In this document: piece after piece, positions 8,542 to 18,629 of the stretch
How positions within the stretch are numbered: position 1 is the stretch's first letter
Layout of the letters: each line of letters starts with the position of its first letter
Assembly (NCBI GenBank): GCA_040902585.1
Contig: JBBDXA010000130.1
Coordinates: 1-64,000 of the forward strand
Length of the DNA: 64,000 nt
Direction: 5' to 3'
Source of the DNA: JBBDXA01 sp040902585
Lineage (GTDB): Bacteria; Planctomycetota; Phycisphaerae; Phycisphaerales; Phycisphaeraceae
The notes under the pieces: model-generated
Database searches by the model: none
Told to the model about the DNA's origin: nothing
What the model saw: only the letters and a program-made list of their open reading frames with translations
Made by a program: the position numbers and the translations under genes

Positions 8542-9360
8542 ATGCGACCCGCACTAACCACGTTGATCATCGCCGTTCTGGTCTGGATTTCCCTCGCGCA
8601 GGAGCCGACGCCTGCCGCCCCTGATCCGTTCGAAGCGAAGCCTCGCATTGACAAGAAACCGCAGGAGCGCGTCAAAGGCACGTTCATCAAAGTTGAGGAA
8701 TCAAGCCTGACGTTTGATCCCAGGACCGTCCTGCGCGGCAATGCCGGCTTCGGCTGGGGGCTCGGCTCGGTGCAGGTCAATATCCTCGGCCGCGACGGCG
8801 ACGCCTGCGTCTTCGATTACACCGATGAAGAGGAGGGCGGCTTCACGATCTATCACTGCCGCGTGGCGCTGGATCAGGCGGTGATGATCGGCGTGAAGAA
8901 CGGCAGCATCGTCACTTCCTTCGCGCTGAAGGATGCGAAGGTGATCGGCGGCGGCAATGTCCTGCTGCCGCCGCAAGGCAAGGTGCCCGGACTCGCGGTG
9001 CAGTTGGAGCAAGCGGGTGTGCCGGAGACGGATTACGTGAACTATCACGCGGATGCGATCATCGGCAGCGGCGCGGCTGCGCAGCGGGGCAAACGGGTTG
9101 CCGTTCGCTATCGCCTTTTCGCCGATCGCCGGTTCAACTCTGAGTATGTTGATATCAAGAGCACGCACGAGCTCAAGTGTACGCTGGGCGGCGGCGACAT
9201 CGGCGCGGGGCTTGAGGTGGCGGTGTCCGGCATGCGCGAGGGCGGCCGGCGCTTCGCCCTTCTGCACATGAAGGTGGCCGACCTCCTCGTGAAACAACTC
9301 GGCGGCGTACAGCCGAACACGCAACTGGCGATCGAGATCGAACTCCTCAGCGTGGAGTGA
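8542..9360 (+). CDS. Exported FKBP-type peptidyl-prolyl isomerase-like protein
   Basis: The product is 272 residues from the ATG at 8542 (a GTG at 8533 overlaps the previous stop). The signal peptide is short (MRPALTTLIIAVLVWISLAQ). The first 150 residues are unfamiliar; the last 100 fit the FKBP fold: IIGSGAAAQRGKRVAVRYRL, then LGGGDIGAGLEVAVSGMREG and the closing IEIELLSVE. Several aromatic active-site residues of catalytic FKBPs appear to be missing, so activity is uncertain. A chaperone role in the periplasm, perhaps for the preceding vWA protein, is inferred only from position. Confidence 0.7.
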   Translation: MRPALTTLIIAVLVWISLAQEPTPAAPDPFEAKPRIDKKPQERVKGTFIKVEESSLTFDPRTVLRGNAGFGWGLGSVQVNILGRDGDACVFDYTDEEEGGFTIYHCRVALDQAVMIGVKNGSIVTSFALKDAKVIGGGNVLLPPQGKVPGLAVQLEQAGVPETDYVNYHADAIIGSGAAAQRGKRVAVRYRLFADRRFNSEYVDIKSTHELKCTLGGGDIGAGLEVAVSGMREGGRRFALLHMKVADLLVKQLGGVQPNTQLAIEIELLSVE

Positions 9361-9392
9361 AGGGAATCGATGTGGAGTAAACTTGCCGTGTT

Positions 9393-9905
9393 ATGTCCGA
9401 CCCTTCACTCACCCTCCGCGACGGCTGCCTGCTCATCGACGAAACCGGTGAAGTGATTCATCCGGCCCTGACCGCATGGGCGTTCGAACAGCTTCAACTC
9501 GTGAAGGATGCGAAATATCACGAAGGCACGCACACCGCCACCGTCAACCTCGGCCTTAAACACATCTTCGGACAAGCCTTCACCATCGCCTTCGTGTTCC
9601 AGAAAAGTCGGCTGTGTTCCGCCGAGCTTTCCCTTCACTTCGACGACCCCGCGAAGGACAAGCCTTGGGATTACGAGATCGAACTGGAGCGGAAAAAGGC
9701 CCATGAGACCTGGTGCCAGAGAATGCTGGGCCGCCCGCTGGAGCCGATGAAAGGCTTCGAGCAGTGGGAGCGACAGGCTGAGATTCAGCACCTGCTGACT
9801 TTTCCCTGGGGCTCGCTCCGATCCATCTATGATTCCAAGGGCGGTTTCTCGTATCTGGCCCTGCGGTATGAGGAGCCGGCCAAGGACGCATCGGCCACGA
9901 CCTGA
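9393..9905 (+). CDS. Hypothetical cytosolic protein
   Basis: The product is 170 residues with no signal peptide or membrane segment and a mixed composition (for example CLLIDETGEVIHPALTAWAF near the N-terminus and LTFPWGSLRSIYDSKGG near the C-terminus). I do not recognise the family. A weak -10-like TAAACT ends nine bases before the ATG and there is no Shine-Dalgarno sequence, so it may be a separate leaderless transcript. Coding is supported by gene-like length, a clean fit between neighbours and the usual codon bias. Confidence 0.7.
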   Translation: MSDPSLTLRDGCLLIDETGEVIHPALTAWAFEQLQLVKDAKYHEGTHTATVNLGLKHIFGQAFTIAFVFQKSRLCSAELSLHFDDPAKDKPWDYEIELERKKAHETWCQRMLGRPLEPMKGFEQWERQAEIQHLLTFPWGSLRSIYDSKGGFSYLALRYEEPAKDASATT

Positions 9906-9927
9906 TCGGCGGCCCGCCCTTCTCCTC

Positions 9928-9966
9928 TATAATGAAACCCTGGTTCACATAAGTTCAACAGGTGAG
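9928..9966 (+). promoter_or_regulatory. -10 box TATAAT and Shine-Dalgarno for the DUF1549 gene
   Basis: A consensus TATAAT lies at 9928-9933 and AGGTGAG at 9960-9966, six bases before the ATG at 9973. The expected transcript has a leader of about 30 bases, in contrast to the leaderless promoters elsewhere in the window. Confidence 0.6.
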
Positions 9967-9972
9967 ATGACA

Positions 9973-12900
9973 ATGAAGCGAAATCCCTTATCGATTGTGC
10001 TCGTCGCTTTGCTGGCGATCTCCGCAGCGCCCTGCGCGGAGGCAGCCGACGCGCCGCTGCCTGACGAGATCAAATTCAACCGCGACATTCGTCCGATCCT
10101 CTCGGACCGCTGCTTCGCCTGCCACGGGCCTGATGCCAACAAGCGCAAGGCCAAGCTCCGGCTCGACACGGAAGACGGCGTCTTCAAGAAGCTCGACAGC
10201 GGCGCGATCGTCACGCCCGGCAAGCCCGAAGCGAGCGAGCTGTGGAAGCGCATCATCTCCAGCGATGAAGAAGAACGCATGCCGCTGGCGAAGATCGGCT
10301 CCAGCTTCCTCAAGCCGCTCTCGGATCGCGAGAAGGCGCTGGTGAAGAGGTGGATCGAGCAGGGCGCCAAGTGGGAAGGGCACTGGGCCTACATCACGCC
10401 GGTGAAGCCACCCGTGCCTGACATGAGCGGACTCGACGGCGTCGCCAAAGACTTCATCCGCAACCCGATCGATCACTTCGTTCTTCGCAAGCATCGCGAA
10501 CAGAATCTGCGGCCGACGAAGGAAGCGGATCGCCGCACGCTGATCCGTCGTCTCTCCTTCGACATCCGCGGCCTGCCTCCTACAGCCGCGGAAGCGGACG
10601 CCTTCGCGAAGGACACATCGCCGGATGCGTACGAAAAGCTCGTCGATCGTCTGCTCGCGGATAAACACTTCGGCGAACGCATGGCGGTGTACTGGCTTGA
10701 TCTCGTGCGCTACGCCGACTCGGCCGGCTATCACAGCGACAACGAACGCAACGTCTGGCTTTATCGCGACTACGTCATCAACGCCTTCAACAACAACAAG
10801 CGGTTCGATGTCTTCACGAAGGAGCAGTTCGCGGGCGACCTGCTGCCTGATGCCGATTGGGAACAGAAGATCGCTTCGGGCTACAACCGGCTGCTCAACA
10901 CGACCGAAGAGGGCGGCGCGCAGGCCAAGGAATACACCGCCAAGTACCTGGCGGATCGGGTTCGCAACGCCTCGACGGTCTGGCTCGGCGCGACGATGGG
11001 TTGCTGTGAGTGTCACGATCACAAGTACGACCCGCTGCCGCAGAAGGATTTTTACAGTCTCGGTGCGTTCTTCGCGGATGTGCAGGAGACGCCGGTCGGT
11101 CGCCAAGGTCAGACGCCGGTGGTCACGCCGGAGCATCAGGCGAAGATCGCGGAGTTGGATGCGAAGATCGCGGATGTGAACAAGCGAATGAGCGACGCGT
11201 CCGCATCGCTCGCCGCCGCGCAGAAGACGTGGGAGGCGGAACTGTCGAAGAAGGTCGAAGGCGGCACGCGCAGCGACATGGCGTGGGTTGCCGACCGCGA
11301 TGTTCCCAAGGGCGCCACCAAGGACGGCACATGGGACTATATCAGCAAGGAGCAGGGCCCGACGCGCGACGCCCGCGCCAGCCGCAAGCAGGAAGCGGGC
11401 GAGCTCGTGCAGCACTTCGTCATCGGCGCGAAAGAGATGATCGATGTGGGCAAGGGCGATGTGTTCTTCGCTTACATCTATCTTGATCCGAAGAATCCAC
11501 CCAAGCAGGTCATGCTCCAGTTCAACGACGGCTCATGGGAGCATCGCGCCTGGTGGGGCGGCGACCACATTCCCTTCGGCGGCAACGGCACCAACGGCGT
11601 CAACCATCGCAAGCTCGGCGACCTGCCCAAGGCCGGCCAATGGGTGCGACTGGAAGTGCAACTCTCCGACGTCGGCCTGAGCGACAAGAGCAAGATCAAC
11701 GGCATGGCGTTTACGCAGTGGGGCGGCCTCGCCTACTGGGCGGATGCAGGCGTGAACCGCGACGGCCTGGGTCTGCCCGAGGCCGTGGTCAAGGCACTTC
11801 AAAAGGAAGTCGGCAAACGAAGCGACAAGGAACGCGAGGCGATCGCTTCGCATTATCGTTCCATCGCACCGCAGCTTGAGCCGCTGCGCAACGAGCTGAA
11901 ATCGCTCGCGGCCCAGCGTGAAGCGGTGAACAAGGCGCTGCCGACGACGCTGATCACCACCGCCACGAGCCCGCGCACGGTCCGTCTTCTGCCGCGAGGC
12001 AACTGGCTCGATGACAGCGGCGAAGTCATGTCGCCTCAGGTGCCCAGTGCCTACGGTGAACTGAAGGCAGCCGAGGGCAAGCGGCTCAGTCGTCTGGACC
12101 TGTCGAACTGGCTGGTATCGAAGGAAAACCCCGTCGTCGCTCGTGTCTTCGTCAACCGCCTGTGGAAGCTTTTCTACGGCGAAGGCCTGGTGCGCACGCT
12201 CGAAGACTTCGGCTCGCAGGGCGACTGGCCTACGCATCCGGAGTTGCTCGACTGGCTGGCGATGGAGTTCGTGGACTCGGGCTTCGATGTCAAACACATG
12301 ATTAGACTCATGGCGACCGCCGGCACCTACCGCCAGTCTTCGGATGCCACGCCGCAGGCCATGCAACGTGATCTGTTCAACCACTGGCTGGCGCGGCAGG
12401 GGCGGTTCCGCTTGAGTGCCGAGTTCATCCGTGACAACGCCCTGGCGGTCAGCGGGCTTCTGACCAGTGAGATCGGCGGGCCCAGCGTGAAGCCTTATCA
12501 GCCGCGCGGATACTGGCAGCATCTGAACTTCCCCAAGCGCGAATGGCAGAACGACAAGGGGAGCGATCAATACCGCCGCGGACTTTACACGTGGTGGCAG
12601 CGGTCGTTCCTTCAGCCGAGCCTGCTGGCGTTTGATGCGTCGTCGCGCGAGGAGGCGGTTTGTGCCCGTCCGCGCAGCAACACGCCGCTCCAGGCACTGG
12701 CGATGTTGAATGATCCGACATACGTCGAAGCCTCGCGTGCGTTCGCACAGGGCATCATGAAGGACGGCGGCAAGTCGCCTGTCGATCGCCTTGCTTACGC
12801 CTTCGATCAGGCCCTGCAACGCAAGCCTTCGAGCGACGAGTCGAAAGTGCTGCTGGCGATGTACGAAAAGCATCGCGCCCAGTACGCCGCCGATGCCGCC

Positions 12901-13029
12901 GCGGCGGCCGCCCTTTTGAAAGAGGGCGACAAGCCTGCCGACGCTTCGCTCGATGCCGCCGAGCTCGCCGCCTGGAGCAGCGTGTCGCGCGTTATTTTGA
13001 ACCTGCACGAGTCCATCACACGAGAGTGA
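9973..13029 (+). CDS. PSCyt1-DUF1549-DUF1553 exported cytochrome-like protein
   Basis: The product is 1018 residues; the start at 9973 follows AGGTGAG and opens a signal peptide (NPLSIVLVALLAISAAPCAEA). A planctomycete cytochrome c-like domain (PSCyt1) carries CFACH at residues 47-51, a covalent heme site. DUF1549 follows (YWLDLVRYADSAGYHSDNE), then an inserted beta-rich region with a short coiled coil (KIAELDAKIADVNKRMSDA), and DUF1553 near the C-terminus (LSRLDLSNWLVSKENPVVAR, FVNRLWKLFYGEGLVRT). This architecture is typical of Planctomycetes and nearly always precedes a DUF1501 gene, as here. Its biochemical role is unknown; periplasmic polysaccharide or sulfated-glycan processing has been suggested for some relatives. 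Confidence 0.95.
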   Translation: MKRNPLSIVLVALLAISAAPCAEAADAPLPDEIKFNRDIRPILSDRCFACHGPDANKRKAKLRLDTEDGVFKKLDSGAIVTPGKPEASELWKRIISSDEEERMPLAKIGSSFLKPLSDREKALVKRWIEQGAKWEGHWAYITPVKPPVPDMSGLDGVAKDFIRNPIDHFVLRKHREQNLRPTKEADRRTLIRRLSFDIRGLPPTAAEADAFAKDTSPDAYEKLVDRLLADKHFGERMAVYWLDLVRYADSAGYHSDNERNVWLYRDYVINAFNNNKRFDVFTKEQFAGDLLPDADWEQKIASGYNRLLNTTEEGGAQAKEYTAKYLADRVRNASTVWLGATMGCCECHDHKYDPLPQKDFYSLGAFFADVQETPVGRQGQTPVVTPEHQAKIAELDAKIADVNKRMSDASASLAAAQKTWEAELSKKVEGGTRSDMAWVADRDVPKGATKDGTWDYISKEQGPTRDARASRKQEAGELVQHFVIGAKEMIDVGKGDVFFAYIYLDPKNPPKQVMLQFNDGSWEHRAWWGGDHIPFGGNGTNGVNHRKLGDLPKAGQWVRLEVQLSDVGLSDKSKINGMAFTQWGGLAYWADAGVNRDGLGLPEAVVKALQKEVGKRSDKEREAIASHYRSIAPQLEPLRNELKSLAAQREAVNKALPTTLITTATSPRTVRLLPRGNWLDDSGEVMSPQVPSAYGELKAAEGKRLSRLDLSNWLVSKENPVVARVFVNRLWKLFYGEGLVRTLEDFGSQGDWPTHPELLDWLAMEFVDSGFDVKHMIRLMATAGTYRQSSDATPQAMQRDLFNHWLARQGRFRLSAEFIRDNALAVSGLLTSEIGGPSVKPYQPRGYWQHLNFPKREWQNDKGSDQYRRGLYTWWQRSFLQPSLLAFDASSREEAVCARPRSNTPLQALAMLNDPTYVEASRAFAQGIMKDGGKSPVDRLAYAFDQALQRKPSSDESKVLLAMYEKHRAQYAADAAAAAALLKEGDKPADASLDAAELAAWSSVSRVILNLHESITRE

Positions 13030-13035
13030 TTTCCC

Positions 13036-14466
<1,431 letters not shown>

Positions 14467-14476
14467 ATCCAATCGA

Positions 14477-14482
14477 TATGAT
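14477..14482 (+). promoter_or_regulatory. -10 box TATGAT, leaderless type
   Basis: TATGAT ends eight bases before the ATG of the DUF4160 gene. It suggests that the two-gene unit is transcribed separately from the DUF1501 operon. GAGGG between the box and the ATG is too close to act as a normal Shine-Dalgarno site. Confidence 0.45.
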
Positions 14483-14490
14483 GAGGGCCG

Positions 14491-14727
14491 ATGCCTACAG
14501 TACTTCGGATAGGGCCGTACAGTTTTGTGTTCTTCAGCTCGGACCGGCCCGAGCCGATGCACATCCACGTGAAACGTGACGCCAGTATCGTGAAGTATTG
14601 GATTGATCCAGTATCGCTCGCGAAGAACATAGGATTCTCGTCGCACGAACTGAAATCGATCGAGAGATTGGTTCAGGAGCATCGCGAGCAGTTTATCGAG
14701 GCGTGGCATGACTACTTTGGTGCTTGA
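14491..14727 (+). CDS. DUF4160 protein
   Basis: The product is 78 residues with the DUF4160 signature: an N-terminal strand with PYSFVFFSSDRPEPMHIHVKR and a C-terminal helix ending in HREQFIEAWHDYFG. DUF4160 proteins are usually encoded just upstream of DUF2442 proteins, and the pair is often listed as toxin-antitoxin-like, although proof is limited. The stop overlaps the next gene by 20 bases, implying coupled translation. Family assignment is confident; a toxin role is inference from gene order. Confidence 0.88.
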   Translation: MPTVLRIGPYSFVFFSSDRPEPMHIHVKRDASIVKYWIDPVSLAKNIGFSSHELKSIERLVQEHREQFIEAWHDYFGA

Positions 14728-15007
14728 TAAGGATCCTTCTGCCGTCAACGTTGTTGTCGACGGTGAGAATCTCCGTGTCGATCTGGCCGATGGTCGCGCG
14801 ATCGTGGTGCCGTTGTCCTGGTATCCACGATTGCTTCATGCGTCGTCGGCTGAGCGATCCAACTGGCAACTGCTCGGTGAAGGTTACGCGGTCGAATGGC
14901 CTGATCTTGACGAACACATCGGTATCGAAGGACTTCTTGCCGGACGACGAAGCGGGGAGTCTGAATCTTCCTTTCACCAGTGGCTTTCGACTCGTAGCAA
15001 ACAGTAG
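14708..15007 (+). CDS. DUF2442 protein
   Basis: The product is 99 residues and overlaps the DUF4160 gene by 20 bases. It has the DUF2442 features: LRVDLADGRAIVVPLSWYPRL, SAERSNWQLLGEGYAVEWPDLDEHIGIEGLL. The family is a small alpha/beta domain commonly paired with DUF4160 and occasionally fused to DNA-binding domains. It may be the antitoxin-like or regulatory partner. Functional evidence in the sequence is limited to gene order. Confidence 0.9.
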   Translation: MTTLVLDKDPSAVNVVVDGENLRVDLADGRAIVVPLSWYPRLLHASSAERSNWQLLGEGYAVEWPDLDEHIGIEGLLAGRRSGESESSFHQWLSTRSKQ

Positions 15008-15037
15008 CCTCGCAAGCTTTGATTCCTTCAAAGCTGC

Positions 15038-15043
15038 TACCCT
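15038..15043 (+). promoter_or_regulatory. -10-like box TACCCT before fmt
   Basis: TACCCT ends six bases before the fmt ATG, the same geometry as the TACAAT box before the next gene. It is a weaker match to consensus; no Shine-Dalgarno sequence is present. Confidence 0.35.
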
Positions 15044-15049
15044 CTCCCC

Positions 15050-15994
15050 ATGCGTCTGATCTTCCTCGGTTCCGGTGAATTCGGTCTGCCTACGCTCAAG
15101 CACCTTCATGCCTCGCATGAAGTCGCGGCCGTCATCACGCAGCCGGATTGCCCCGCCGGCCGCAAGCAGCATCTCACGCCTACGCCGATCGGTCAGTGGG
15201 CGAGCGATGCGGGCCTGCCGGTGTTCAAAGTGGAGAACGCCAACGTGTCAGCCTTCGTCGCGCAGGTTGCGGCGCTCAAGGCGGACTCGAGCATCGTCAT
15301 CGCCTTCGGGCAGAAGCTGAGCCTTGAGTTGATCGCGGCCCTCGGCCCTTTCGTCGTGAACCTGCACGCTTCGCTGCTTCCCAAGTACCGCGGCGCGGCT
15401 CCGATCAACTGGGCCATGATCCACGGTGAGAAGGAGACCGGCGTCTCGGTCATCGCTTTGGCCCAGAAGATGGACGCGGGCCTTGTCTATGCAACTGTTA
15501 GTACGCCGATTGATCCGCTGGAGACGGCGGGCGAGTTGCACGATCGCCTTGCACTGCTGGGTCCGGCGGCCATCGAAGGCGTGTTGGGTCAACATCAGTC
15601 CAACACGCTCACGCCGTTGTCGCAGGATGAAACACAGGCGACGCGAGCCCCGAAGCTGAAGAAGACCGATGGCATTCTCAACTTCGACGCACGGGCTGAC
15701 CAGATTCGCTGCCGAATCCACGGCCTGACGCCCTGGCCCGGTGTGCAGGTGAAGTGGGTGCAGACGGCGACCGGCAAGGAGCAGCCGCTGTTCCTTCGCC
15801 GTGTGCGCAGTGAGCCGGGCGTGTCTTGCGGTTGTGCGGTGCCGGGCACGGTGATCGGCGAAGGGCGCGTCGCTGTGCGCGAGGGTTCGCTCCTGCTGCT
15901 GCAAGTGCAGACGCCGGGCAAGCGCATCATGACGTTCGATGAGTTCTCGCATGGTCATGTCATGAAGCCGGGCGATGTGCTCAAGTCCGACTGA
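15050..15994 (+). CDS. fmt: Methionyl-tRNA formyltransferase
   Basis: The product is 314 residues, the usual length for Fmt. It formylates the amino group of initiator Met-tRNA with 10-formyl-tetrahydrofolate. The N-terminal Rossmann-type domain opens MRLIFLGSGEFGLPTL; the catalytic/folate region NLHASLLPKYRGAAPINWA contains the conserved Asn-His and SLLPKYRGAAP motif. The C-terminal OB-like tRNA-binding domain (about 205-310) has LTPWPGV. The gene lies 24 bases before the CCA-adding enzyme, grouping two tRNA-related functions, but each seems to have its own -10 box. Confidence 0.97.
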   Translation: MRLIFLGSGEFGLPTLKHLHASHEVAAVITQPDCPAGRKQHLTPTPIGQWASDAGLPVFKVENANVSAFVAQVAALKADSSIVIAFGQKLSLELIAALGPFVVNLHASLLPKYRGAAPINWAMIHGEKETGVSVIALAQKMDAGLVYATVSTPIDPLETAGELHDRLALLGPAAIEGVLGQHQSNTLTPLSQDETQATRAPKLKKTDGILNFDARADQIRCRIHGLTPWPGVQVKWVQTATGKEQPLFLRRVRSEPGVSCGCAVPGTVIGEGRVAVREGSLLLLQVQTPGKRIMTFDEFSHGHVMKPGDVLKSD

Positions 15995-16006
15995 GCCGGC
16001 ATTTCC

Positions 16007-16012
16007 TACAAT
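16007..16012 (+). promoter_or_regulatory. -10 box TACAAT, leaderless type
   Basis: TACAAT ends six bases before the GTG start at 16019. This spacing puts the predicted transcription start on or within a base or two of the start codon. There is no Shine-Dalgarno sequence. Confidence 0.55.
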
Positions 16013-16018
16013 CTCCGC

Positions 16019-17383
16019 GTGAGCCTCTTTGAAACCAGCCTGCGTCGGGCGGCCGTCGAAGTCGTGCAGACCCTGCGCCAGGCGGGGCACGTCGCGTATT
16101 TCGCGGGCGGCTGTGTGCGTGATGCCCTGCTCGGCCATCCGCCCAAGGATTACGACGTCGCCACCGATGCCCTGCCGGAGAAGGTGATCTCGCTCTTTCG
16201 CCGGGCGCGGTTCGTGGGCGAGGCCTTCGGCGTCGTGCTCGTGAACATGTTGGGCGATCTGATGAGCGAGGATGAGCAGCGCGATGAACCCGATGCCCCG
16301 CGCACGCGCCAGCATCGGCGGATTCACCAGATCGAAGTCGCCACCTTCCGCACCGAGTGGGGTTACGAAGACGGCAGGCGGCCGAAGAACGTCGAGTTCA
16401 CCGACGCCGAGAACGACGCCCGCCGCCGCGACTTCACCGTCAACGGCCTGTTCGAAGACCCGATCGCGGACGACGGCGAAGCTCGCATCATCGACTACAT
16501 CGGCGGCCGCGCTGACCTTCATGCTCATATCCTCCGCGCCATCGGCGATGCCCAGACGCGCTTCGGCGAAGACTATCTGCGCATGCTCCGCGCGGTTCGC
16601 TTCGCCGCGAGGCTCGGCTTCAGGCTTGATCCCGCCACGGCCAAGGCGATCCGCAAGCGGGCGGCGAAGCTTTCCATGATCAGCCGCGAACGCATCGGAC
16701 AGGAAGTGGAAGCGATGTTCACCGGTCCGGCGGCGCTGCGAGCGGTGCGCCTTGTGCAGCGACTGGAGTTGGATGGTCCGGTGCTTGAAGAGCCGGCTGC
16801 GTCGCCTCCGCTGCGGACGGTCGCAGGCTTGTCGCGCCTGAAGCGGAGCGAGGCGATCGCGTTTCCCGCCATGCTCGCGGGCTGGATGATCGATCGGCAC
16901 CTGTCGCCGCATCTGCCCATTGTCGATCTGCTGCAATCGTTCCTCGACGAAACCGGCAGCGAAATCGTCCCGCGCTGGCGCCGCGCCCTGTGTCTGCCCA
17001 ACCACCATCGCGATGCTCTGCGGCAATCCCTTTCGCTCCTGCCCGCGACGATGAACTGGTCCGAACTGACGAAGGCGAAACGCAAGCGACTATTGGCGCA
17101 CGCCTGCTGGCCGCATGCCTGGGCCGTGACGCGGGCGATGGGTTGGTCGCCTGCGGTCGTGCCGATCATCCGCATGATCGCAGCGGAATCGCAACCGCTC
17201 CTGGCCGAAGGCGTCGCGCCCGAGCCATTGGTCAATGGTGATGATTTGATCCGCCTCGGCGTGAAGCCCGGGCGTGGATTCGGACGGGCACTCGATGCGG
17301 TGTACGACGAGCAACTGGAAGGCCGCATCACCACGCGACAGGAGGCGGACGCATTCGTGCGATCACGGTCCTGGGCGAAATGA
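16019..17383 (+). CDS. cca: CCA-adding enzyme / poly(A) polymerase family tRNA nucleotidyltransferase
   Basis: The product is 454 residues starting at GTG 16019. Class II nucleotidyltransferase motifs are clear: YFAGGCVRDALLGHPPKDYD (the GG and Asp-x-Asp metal site), RRDFTVNGLFEDP and RMLRAVRFAARLGF. There is no HD domain at the C-terminus, so it lacks the phosphohydrolase module of the E. coli enzyme. It either repairs tRNA 3'-CCA ends, or adds C, A or poly(A) tails; the exact specificity cannot be read by eye. A repeat-like insertion after the metal motif (EDEQRDEPDAPRTRQHRR) resembles that of PcnB-like relatives. Confidence 0.9.
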   Translation: MSLFETSLRRAAVEVVQTLRQAGHVAYFAGGCVRDALLGHPPKDYDVATDALPEKVISLFRRARFVGEAFGVVLVNMLGDLMSEDEQRDEPDAPRTRQHRRIHQIEVATFRTEWGYEDGRRPKNVEFTDAENDARRRDFTVNGLFEDPIADDGEARIIDYIGGRADLHAHILRAIGDAQTRFGEDYLRMLRAVRFAARLGFRLDPATAKAIRKRAAKLSMISRERIGQEVEAMFTGPAALRAVRLVQRLELDGPVLEEPAASPPLRTVAGLSRLKRSEAIAFPAMLAGWMIDRHLSPHLPIVDLLQSFLDETGSEIVPRWRRALCLPNHHRDALRQSLSLLPATMNWSELTKAKRKRLLAHACWPHAWAVTRAMGWSPAVVPIIRMIAAESQPLLAEGVAPEPLVNGDDLIRLGVKPGRGFGRALDAVYDEQLEGRITTRQEADAFVRSRSWAK

Positions 17384-17457
17384 CTAGAATCGTGGCTTGC
17401 GTACCCATCGTTCCAACGAGTTGGCGAAGCATCGCCGCGGCTGAGCCGGATCTGCTG

Positions 17458-18150
17458 ATGGAAGACTTTCTCAAAGCTTATTCCTACCTCGGCATTGCCG
17501 CGTGCGTGTGGGGCACTGCGCTGGGCTTTCCCATTCCCGAGGACATCATCCTGCTTCTCTCGGGCTGGCTCTGCGCCAAGGACTTCGCGACGCTCTGGCT
17601 GATGCTGCCGCTGGTCTTTGTCTGCGTCGTCGGCGGTGACATGGTGATCTACGGCCTGGGCCGCTGGGCTGCGCCTTACGTCCCGAAGATTCCGCTGCTC
17701 AAGCACATCATGAACGAACGCAAGCTCGCGATGGCTGAGGCGGCGATGCTCAAGCACGGCGGCAAAACCGTCTTCATCACTCGCCTCACGCCGCTCATCC
17801 GCGCTCCGATCTACTTCACTGCCGGCGCTCTGAAGATGCCCGCCTGGCGGTTCTTCATCGCCGATGCGATGGGCGCGATCATCAGTGTGCCCATCGTCAT
17901 TTTCCTTGGCTACTTCTTTTCCGACCAGATCGAGAAGCTGAAACATTACTCCGAAGAGATGCAGCACGTGATGAAGTGGGTTCTGCTGGCGGCGGTCATC
18001 GTGATCATCTGCATCTACGTCTTCTTCATGATCAAGCAGAAGAGGCAGATGGAACGTGAAGCCCGCGAGCTCGATCCGCAACTGCATCATCATCTGGACA
18101 AGCCGGTGGAAATCAGGCCGATGGGTGATGATGATGAACCGAGTCAGTGA
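17458..18150 (+). CDS. DedA family membrane protein
   Basis: I prefer the ATG at 17458 (MEDFLKAYSYLGIAACVWG), which matches typical DedA N-termini and gives 230 residues. The frame also opens at 17380, overlapping the cca stop by four bases, but that adds 26 polar residues. The SNARE-associated/DedA domain has FPIPEDIILLLSGW and the motif VFITRLTPLIRAPIYFTAGALKMP, with a basic hydrophilic tail. DedA proteins are thought to be lipid transporters or scramblases needed for envelope integrity, some moving undecaprenyl phosphate. TAGAAT at 17385-17390 could be its own -10 box, giving a leader of about 60 bases. Confidence 0.87.
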   Translation: MEDFLKAYSYLGIAACVWGTALGFPIPEDIILLLSGWLCAKDFATLWLMLPLVFVCVVGGDMVIYGLGRWAAPYVPKIPLLKHIMNERKLAMAEAAMLKHGGKTVFITRLTPLIRAPIYFTAGALKMPAWRFFIADAMGAIISVPIVIFLGYFFSDQIEKLKHYSEEMQHVMKWVLLAAVIVIICIYVFFMIKQKRQMEREARELDPQLHHHLDKPVEIRPMGDDDEPSQ

Positions 18151-18593
18151 GTTGATCTCAATTCACATCCTTTCTCCAACCCTTCGCACAGGTCGCACGG
18201 GCCGACCTCGCCCGTCGCGTGTTTCAGGCAGTGATCGATGCGTGACTGCACGATGTCGCGCATCAGAGGATGCAGGCCGATCGGCGCGGTGACGAGAAAC
18301 TCAACACCTACATGCTTCGCCGCCGCGGCAGCCGTGAGCGAAGGAATGTCCGCGCTCCAATGTCGGCCGGGCAGCAGGAAGTAAGGCATCACCACGACGC
18401 GCGTCGCCCCTTGCGCGACGCAGCGATCAAAGGCTTGCGAAATGGTCGGCTGCGCCAGTTCCATGTGGGCCGGCTCAACAATTCGGTAAGACGTGAACTC
18501 TCGAAACCGCTGAACGAACTCTTCCAGCATGGCGTTGGATTCGCTTCGCTTGGAGCCGTGGTCAACGACGATGATCGCGGTTGTGTCAGGCAT
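18144..18593 (-). CDS. CbiX/sirohydrochlorin chelatase-like protein
   Basis: The product is 149 residues from the ATG at 18593. It opens with TAIIVVDHGSKRSESNAML, the CbiX/SirB signature with the metal-coordinating His, and has PYFLLPGRHWSADIP with a second His. Single-domain CbiX proteins insert cobalt, nickel or iron into sirohydrochlorin for B12, F430 or siroheme synthesis. The C-terminus has CDLCEGLEKGC, a Cys-rich tail that may bind a metal or Fe-S cluster as in some CbiX proteins. No other tetrapyrrole gene is nearby. The whole upstream spacer is a heptamer array. Confidence 0.85.
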   Translation of the reverse strand: MPDTTAIIVVDHGSKRSESNAMLEEFVQRFREFTSYRIVEPAHMELAQPTISQAFDRCVAQGATRVVVMPYFLLPGRHWSADIPSLTAAAAAKHVGVEFLVTAPIGLHPLMRDIVQSRIDHCLKHATGEVGPCDLCEGLEKGCELRSTH

Positions 18594-18594
18594 C

Positions 18595-18629
18595 ACTCGT
18601 CACTCATCACGCGCCACTCGTCACGCATC
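18595..18629. repeat. Heptanucleotide array, five units
   Basis: Five consecutive seven-base units of the form AC(T/G)CRYC, for example ACTCGTC, fill the entire gap between the start codon of the CbiX-like gene and the stop codon of the peptidase gene, including part of that stop. Confidence 0.85.

Noticed and set aside
15248..17026. 592-codon minus-strand frame antisense to fmt and cca
   Set aside because: Both plus-strand genes have full family motifs; the antisense product has none.
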